From NCBI GenBank assembly GCA_947302185.1, contig CAMYVI010000083.1, positions 1-9,936 of the forward strand: a stretch of DNA of 9,936 bases, written 5' to 3'. Both the position numbers and the translations under genes were made by a program. How positions within the stretch are numbered: the stretch's first letter is position 1; the number at the start of each line of letters is the position of its first letter. The stretch is from an uncultured Lachnospiraceae bacterium (GTDB taxonomy: Bacteria; Bacillota_A; Clostridia; Lachnospirales; Lachnospiraceae). The notes beneath the pieces are model-generated. The model was not told the origin of the DNA. It worked only from the letters and a program-made list of their open reading frames with translations, and ran no database searches. Positions 7,301 to 9,936 of this stretch are shown piece by piece.

Positions 7301-9300
7301 ACCGTAAACTCTTGAGTATTGACTGTATCAATGACCTGAGCCTCAGTTCCGGCAGGCTTGATCAGATTGGCAAGGCTCCTGTAGAAAGCATCTAGCTCTT
7401 CCGCATCAGCAGTTGCGTTGACCGGGATTTGAGCATCGGTCACCAGGTTCTGCAGCAAATTCACCAAAGTTTCTTCGGTCCACTGGTAAGTGTTAAAGCC
7501 GCCATGCGCAAGATCAAAGCCAATCGCATAAAAATGTCCTTTAACCTGATCGTACAAGCTTTCACAGTAAGTGTTTCTATTGCTGCTGAAATAATTTGTC
7601 CATGCTTGCTGCGTGCCGTAACCGCCGCCGTTATAGTTTCCTGTACCGGTGGGGAGTTTATCTCTTCCCTGATCGCCGGCTGCAGTCTGTCCATTATAGT
7701 GTGACGGCGCTCCATCAGTCATGAAGACAATATAAGTATCACGGCCGGTACTGTTGTAATTTACATCCCACTTCGCAGCATATGCAGACTGAAGAGCGGT
7801 AACAGCAGCGCCTGCCTGTGTAAACGCATAATCATAGTTGGTATTACCGCGGTTGCGACCATTGACTAATACATTTCCGTTATTATCCGTGACTTTCAGC
7901 ATATAATCGCTTGTGTAACTGAGAGTAGTGTTTCTAAAGGAAGTCTGCGCCTTTGTAAAAGAGGTCTCAGCAGTAAAGACGGTCATGACTGAATCTACAT
8001 ATGTATTCTGATCACCCGCATTGTTTGAGCGTTCTTTATCATAACCTGCAAATGTCACAAAAGAGACTGTATTGTCATACTTGCTTCCGCCCGGACTCGT
8101 ACTATTGCCGCTTAGCAAAATCTCCGAAAAGCTTTCAGCCGCTGTCATAGCGTTTTCAAGCTTGGTTTTCTCACCGTCGCGTGCCCTTTTATCTGCGTCC
8201 GCTGTGTTGCCTGATCTCTCCAGAGACCACTGCATCGAATTTGAAACGTCGACAATCAGAACAACGTCAACACCCGGTCTGAGACCGACACCGGCTACAT
8301 CCAATTCAACTTTAGACAGACCGTAATCATCCATCAGATCGCTGGTCGCAGTTTTGTTAAGCTTTACAGCTCCTTCTTCAGGATACTGTCTGTTATTCGT
8401 CCCCGGTGATGCTCCATCAGAAATGTCACGATCAACGTTGACCTTGACAGAAGCAGATATAGGTTCGGCAAGTGCCGTGCCATTCACGCTTGTCAGAGTT
8501 GCTGTGACCATGGCAGAGCCTCGCTCGTAGCCCGTCACATTTCCATTTTCGTCGACTGTGACTACATCAGTGTCGGATGACGACCATGTTATCGTGTAGT
8601 TCGTAATTGTTGAGCCATCAAGTGCAACACTGCCGGTAATGGCTGCGCCGGTACCACCAGCAACAATGTCTGTCACAAAGGGGGAGAGCGTAAGGGTAGC
8701 TTCTCTTGAGCCTGTAACATTTTTTTCGTAGAGATACAGGGTGTTACCGGTAGTTCCAACACTCCAGCCGTTTGAGTAACGAAGATATCTGTCGCTGTAA
8801 TTAAGATTACGATATGCATTAAATGCATTACCATTCTGGCTGACAGTTATGTTGTTGTTATCGGTTGCATCCGACGTTAACGACAATACATTTTGCCCCC
8901 CTGTCCTGGTTATAGAGATAAATCTATCCTGATTCTTAATCCTATAGGCACCGCTGTTTTCTGTAAAAGTCCAGAGTACATTCGCTTCATTACTGATTGC
9001 TCCGGTGATAGTATTGTTGTTTACATTGACACCTGTGTCACTGACTATTCCGCTGTTATTTGTCAGCAGATGACTGTTGTTACCGGTTCCGGACACAATC
9101 AGATACTGATTACCGGATGTTATTGCACTCGTATGCCGCACATAGGTCGTCTCCCCCGGTATCTCCGCCGTCACTGTAACAGACTGCGAATCCGCAGCCA
9201 TGACCTGCTCCGCTGTGAACAGTGAAGTCACAGGGAGGGCAGTTATGACCATTATCAGAGTCATAACGATTGCCATAAGGTTTTTTCCCGTCTTATTCAT
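4399..9300 (-). CDS. Giant secreted VWA-domain protein with Ig-like and CBM-like domains
   Basis: A protein of 1633 residues. Residue numbers here count from the ATG at 9309, three residues longer. A Sec signal peptide (basic MNKTGKN, hydrophobic core 11-30, VMAADS at about 37-41) is followed by a lectin-like beta region (54-200), a bacterial Ig-like domain (205-292, with WSSSDTDVVTVDENGNVTG) and a von Willebrand A domain from about 346 to 650. The VWA metal site is visible: DVSNS (Asp354, Ser356, Ser358), the VTF segment near 418-420, and FMTDGAPSH (Asp532). Long beta-rich regions follow, including a jelly-roll/CBM-like domain near 1160-1287. The C-terminus has an acidic stretch (1557-1585) and an amphipathic tail rich in Leu, Phe and Gly (1617-1636). 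There is no LPxTG sortase signal and no transmembrane anchor, so surface attachment is unexplained. AAAGGAG (9316-9310) is 9 bases before the ATG at 9300 but touches the one at 9309, so I use 9300. Likely an adhesin or binding protein; ligand unknown. Confidence 0.85.
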   Translation of the reverse strand: MNKTGKNLMAIVMTLIMVITALPVTSLFTAEQVMAADSQSVTVTAEIPGETTYVRHTSAITSGNQYLIVSGTGNNSHLLTNNSGIVSDTGVNVNNNTITGAISNEANVLWTFTENSGAYRIKNQDRFISITRTGGQNVLSLTSDATDNNNITVSQNGNAFNAYRNLNYSDRYLRYSNGWSVGTTGNTLYLYEKNVTGSREATLTLSPFVTDIVAGGTGAAITGSVALDGSTITNYTITWSSSDTDVVTVDENGNVTGYERGSAMVTATLTSVNGTALAEPISASVKVNVDRDISDGASPGTNNRQYPEEGAVKLNKTATSDLMDDYGLSKVELDVAGVGLRPGVDVVLIVDVSNSMQWSLERSGNTADADKRARDGEKTKLENAMTAAESFSEILLSGNSTSPGGSKYDNTVSFVTFAGYDKERSNNAGDQNTYVDSVMTVFTAETSFTKAQTSFRNTTLSYTSDYMLKVTDNNGNVLVNGRNRGNTNYDYAFTQAGAAVTALQSAYAAKWDVNYNSTGRDTYIVFMTDGAPSHYNGQTAAGDQGRDKLPTGTGNYNGGGYGTQQAWTNYFSSNRNTYCESLYDQVKGHFYAIGFDLAHGGFNTYQWTEETLVNLLQNLVTDAQIPVNATADAEELDAFYRSLANLIKPAGTEAQVIDTVNTQEFTVETKSYVIGDVDGTSTRIDFPAGVPNMEVKAYDLYTAQTAPSPDLIGTRTGTTTTLETVTFNEEGNEAYSDQINGGATNIMTVSGNKVVINARYFTYTKDPDVDDGHGNAKETFDWSIGDIPDKEISLSFYVYLKGSMEGQHGSGAEQTNVEATITYLDITDSYIQGVFPVPQTVWKDAVTDIEYYLVDKDGNPVNRTGQIIPFSLRIQIGDLQHLEFPINKTVLHSENTIINAEDFLPEGYVLYDPNAFYTVRASSGTVLEPLLEISAPSEAASVPPQNGAQTTIDVQKYEHDNSGKEYDDRHITSHIAFGVRYDLVPKMQLTRDVAVIDYAKPINIDILANDLTKIPQGFTADLAGYMPYVASTDMTLMYSVSGSGAITPVAAAEPDGGSGKFTLATVGKRTNSHYAMTSFMNTVDKVFGAVKFENTSDTADKFYMYNEIDVMPANNIYYEDDFMAEDNLNAAVGFVYTGTWSQEETTNPGQNTETANNLVHGGWISEDPGLSTDKDYSDGSAHKTTTSGAKVTFNFTGTGVDVYTRTNTQAGQVRARLYDSTNKMIATKIIDNYSKSGDYYQIPTLSFGPLDFGTYKLELTAGKKTDASGTRSTYYIDGIRVYNPIQNLESDAVVSAAYGAAELGATFTIARELFAEGSAAFVDQVYKLYYQPSGDEKTYVSDGTDDIILATGGTFDEEKGTFVNAVGEPIVDTAGRTISVAQKESGAVECTVDATSISLIVPSNCEVGTEAGGSAVGDYNNSELGKVAPLNEIYLAKDQSVVIQTTGSANAYYLGIKRLEADATVSVTYDEGARELNINHTTDLFYRVVPNDENQIIVSNSGDGKIAITKLRMTGAVTPATEGSSAGMGPLNVSNVPAALMAFRALPIMVSDEAPLTEEEIEEQDAEQTQEEETVLLDEDDITIENPEGYDLGKSTTQSDASAISQAKKSARLQGVINQLLKSLFGGLASLFG

Positions 9301-9309
9301 ACTCTCCAT

Positions 9310-9316
9310 CTCCTTT
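9310..9316 (-). promoter_or_regulatory. Ribosome binding site of the VWA gene
   Basis: AAAGGAG abuts the ATG at 9309-9307 with no spacer but lies 9 bases before the ATG at 9300-9298. Spacing favours the second ATG, which also gives a more typical signal peptide start. Confidence 0.6.
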
Positions 9317-9368
9317 CACAGACAATAGTCCCGATTCACTAATCCAATTACCACTCTCTGTTCCGCCT

Positions 9369-9396
9369 TATAGTGTATAGTGTCCATAACACTATA
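9369..9396. repeat. Inverted and direct repeats, likely operator
   Basis: A perfect 8-bp inverted repeat, TATAGTGT (9376-9383) and ACACTATA (9389-9396), is separated by 5 bases. A third TATAGTGT copy (9369-9376) overlaps the first by one base in direct orientation, 7 bases apart. The dyad fills the -35/-10 spacer of the second promoter (9374-9402) and touches its -10 box, the usual place for a repressor or MerR-type operator. As RNA from the upstream promoter it could also form a short 5' leader hairpin. The cognate regulator is not in the window. Confidence 0.6.
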
Positions 9397-9402
9397 GTTC
9401 AA
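9374..9402 (-). promoter_or_regulatory. Second promoter of the operon (P2), dyad in spacer
   Basis: TTGAAC (9402-9397), a 17-base spacer, then TATACA (9379-9374) on the minus strand; predicted start near 9367, about 67 bases before the VWA ATG. The inverted repeat at 9376-9396 coincides with the spacer, so a protein bound there would compete with or reshape RNA polymerase binding. The -10 match is moderate. Confidence 0.45.
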
Positions 9403-9427
9403 AAATTTTAACTATTTAGCTATTTCA

Positions 9428-9456
9428 AATATATACTTAATCCCAATATAAGTCAA
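9428..9456 (-). promoter_or_regulatory. Upstream sigma-A-like promoter of the operon (P1)
   Basis: TTGACT (9456-9451), a 17-base spacer, then TATATT (9433-9428), in AT-rich surroundings. The predicted start near 9421 gives a leader of about 120 bases ahead of the VWA gene, which would contain the repeats at 9369-9396. Boxes are seen directly; use is inferred. Confidence 0.65.
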
Positions 9457-9559
9457 TAAAATTAACTGTTTTGCCACGTGTTATAACGCTTTTCCGCTAG
9501 ATTTTACTCTGTTTATAAGCGATGGCGGATTTGACTCATAATTGGTGCCGCACACACGC

Positions 9560-9610
9560 AAAAAGCCCGGAGACCCAAATCACTGCTGTATCGGGTTCTC
9601 CGGACTTTTT
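9560..9610. terminator. Bidirectional intrinsic terminator after tatD
   Basis: An A5 run (9560-9564), a GC-rich stem (9565-9572 with 9598-9605, one G-T pair) extended by CCC/GGG after a small bulge, and a T5 run (9606-9610). The T-run exists on both strands, so it can end transcription both ways. On the minus strand it lies about 20 bases after the TatD stop and separates tatD from the VWA operon. Confidence 0.85.
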
Positions 9611-9630
9611 CTAAATTCACTATATTACTG

Positions 9631-9936
9631 TCACTTATCCGGAAAACCAAATAAAGCTCTCGCGTTCTCCTCGGTTATCCTTATGACATCTTCCTCCGAA
9701 ATCTCTTTGATCCGGGCGATCTCCCGAACAACATAGGGCAGATACAGAGACGAGTTTCTCTTACCCCTGAATGGGACCGGGGCCAGATAAGGGCAGTCGG
9801 TCTCAAGGATCAAATATTCCATCGGCGTGTCAGCAACAACTTCCTTCAGCTTCTTCGCGTTCTTGAAGGTAACGACTCCTCCGATGCCCAGGTAAAAACC
9901 GAGCTTTCTCGTGTAAATGCGGGCCTGCTCGACCGC
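9631..9936 (-). CDS. tatD: TatD-family metal-dependent hydrolase/DNase, C-terminal part
   Basis: The last 101 codons of a gene that starts beyond the right edge; the frame is open to base 9936, so the Met at 9822 is internal. The translated end matches TatD: YLGIGGVVTFKNAKKL, then the highly conserved LETDCPYLAPVPFRGKRNSS, in which the Asp of ETD is a metal ligand, then YLPYVVREIARIKEIS and a terminal NARALFGFP typical of the family end. TatD proteins are TIM-barrel amidohydrolase-like enzymes with 3'-5' exonuclease activity on DNA. This is a housekeeping gene, closed by its own terminator and not part of the operon to the left. Confidence 0.9.
   Translation of the reverse strand, partial: AVEQARIYTRKLGFYLGIGGVVTFKNAKKLKEVVADTPMEYLILETDCPYLAPVPFRGKRNSSLYLPYVVREIARIKEISEEDVIRITEENARALFGFPDK

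Noticed and set aside
1..9936. tRNA, rRNA, CRISPR array, insertion sequence or prophage
   Set aside because: No cloverleaf, spaced direct-repeat array, transposase or phage gene was seen on either strand.

Overview
The window looks like chromosomal DNA from a low-to-mid GC Bacillota, most likely a Clostridia/Lachnospiraceae-type gut anaerobe. The support is strong AGGAGG-type ribosome sites, sigma-A-like promoters, a Gram-positive style secreted giant protein and a TatD gene of Clostridia character. No taxonomic marker is present, so this is inference. Every gene I can support is on the minus strand, so transcription runs from right to left.

Right edge (9936-9560): the 3' end of a TatD-family hydrolase gene, closed by a strong, nearly symmetrical terminator. 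Next is a promoter region of about 250 bases (9310-9559). It holds two tandem sigma-A-like promoters, and a perfect 8-bp inverted repeat sits in the -35/-10 spacer of the second.

The main operon (9300-140), in order of transcription: (1) a secreted protein of about 1633 residues with an Ig-like and a von Willebrand A domain; (2) a 96-residue peptide with four Cys and a YxxP-type N-terminal leader; (3) an intrinsic terminator; (4) an HPr-kinase/phosphorylase-like P-loop protein; (5) a radical SAM protein whose SPASM tail is cut off by one in-frame TAA although the tail is still fully readable; (6) a membrane-anchored Asp/Ser-rich protein with beta-type ectodomains; (7) a signal-peptidase-like (S24/S26) protease with a Ser/His pair; (8) a PqqD-like RiPP recognition element protein. 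From gene 4 onward the genes overlap or nearly touch.

PqqD-like protein, radical SAM-SPASM enzyme, HprK-like kinase, protease and a short Cys-containing peptide with a YxxP leader together suggest an undescribed RiPP-like (post-translationally modified peptide) system. It is co-transcribed with a giant surface/secreted VWA protein and a membrane-anchored partner. A reasonable model: PqqD binds the peptide leader, the radical SAM enzyme and kinase modify the peptide, the S24/S26 protease trims it, and the product works with the VWA protein at the cell surface. The terminator after the peptide gene would make peptide and VWA mRNA more abundant than enzyme mRNA. The TAA inside the radical SAM gene means the system is either recently broken, mis-sequenced or dependent on readthrough.

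Left edge (1-139): a well-formed minus-strand promoter inside an inverted repeat, pointing to a further gene beyond the window.
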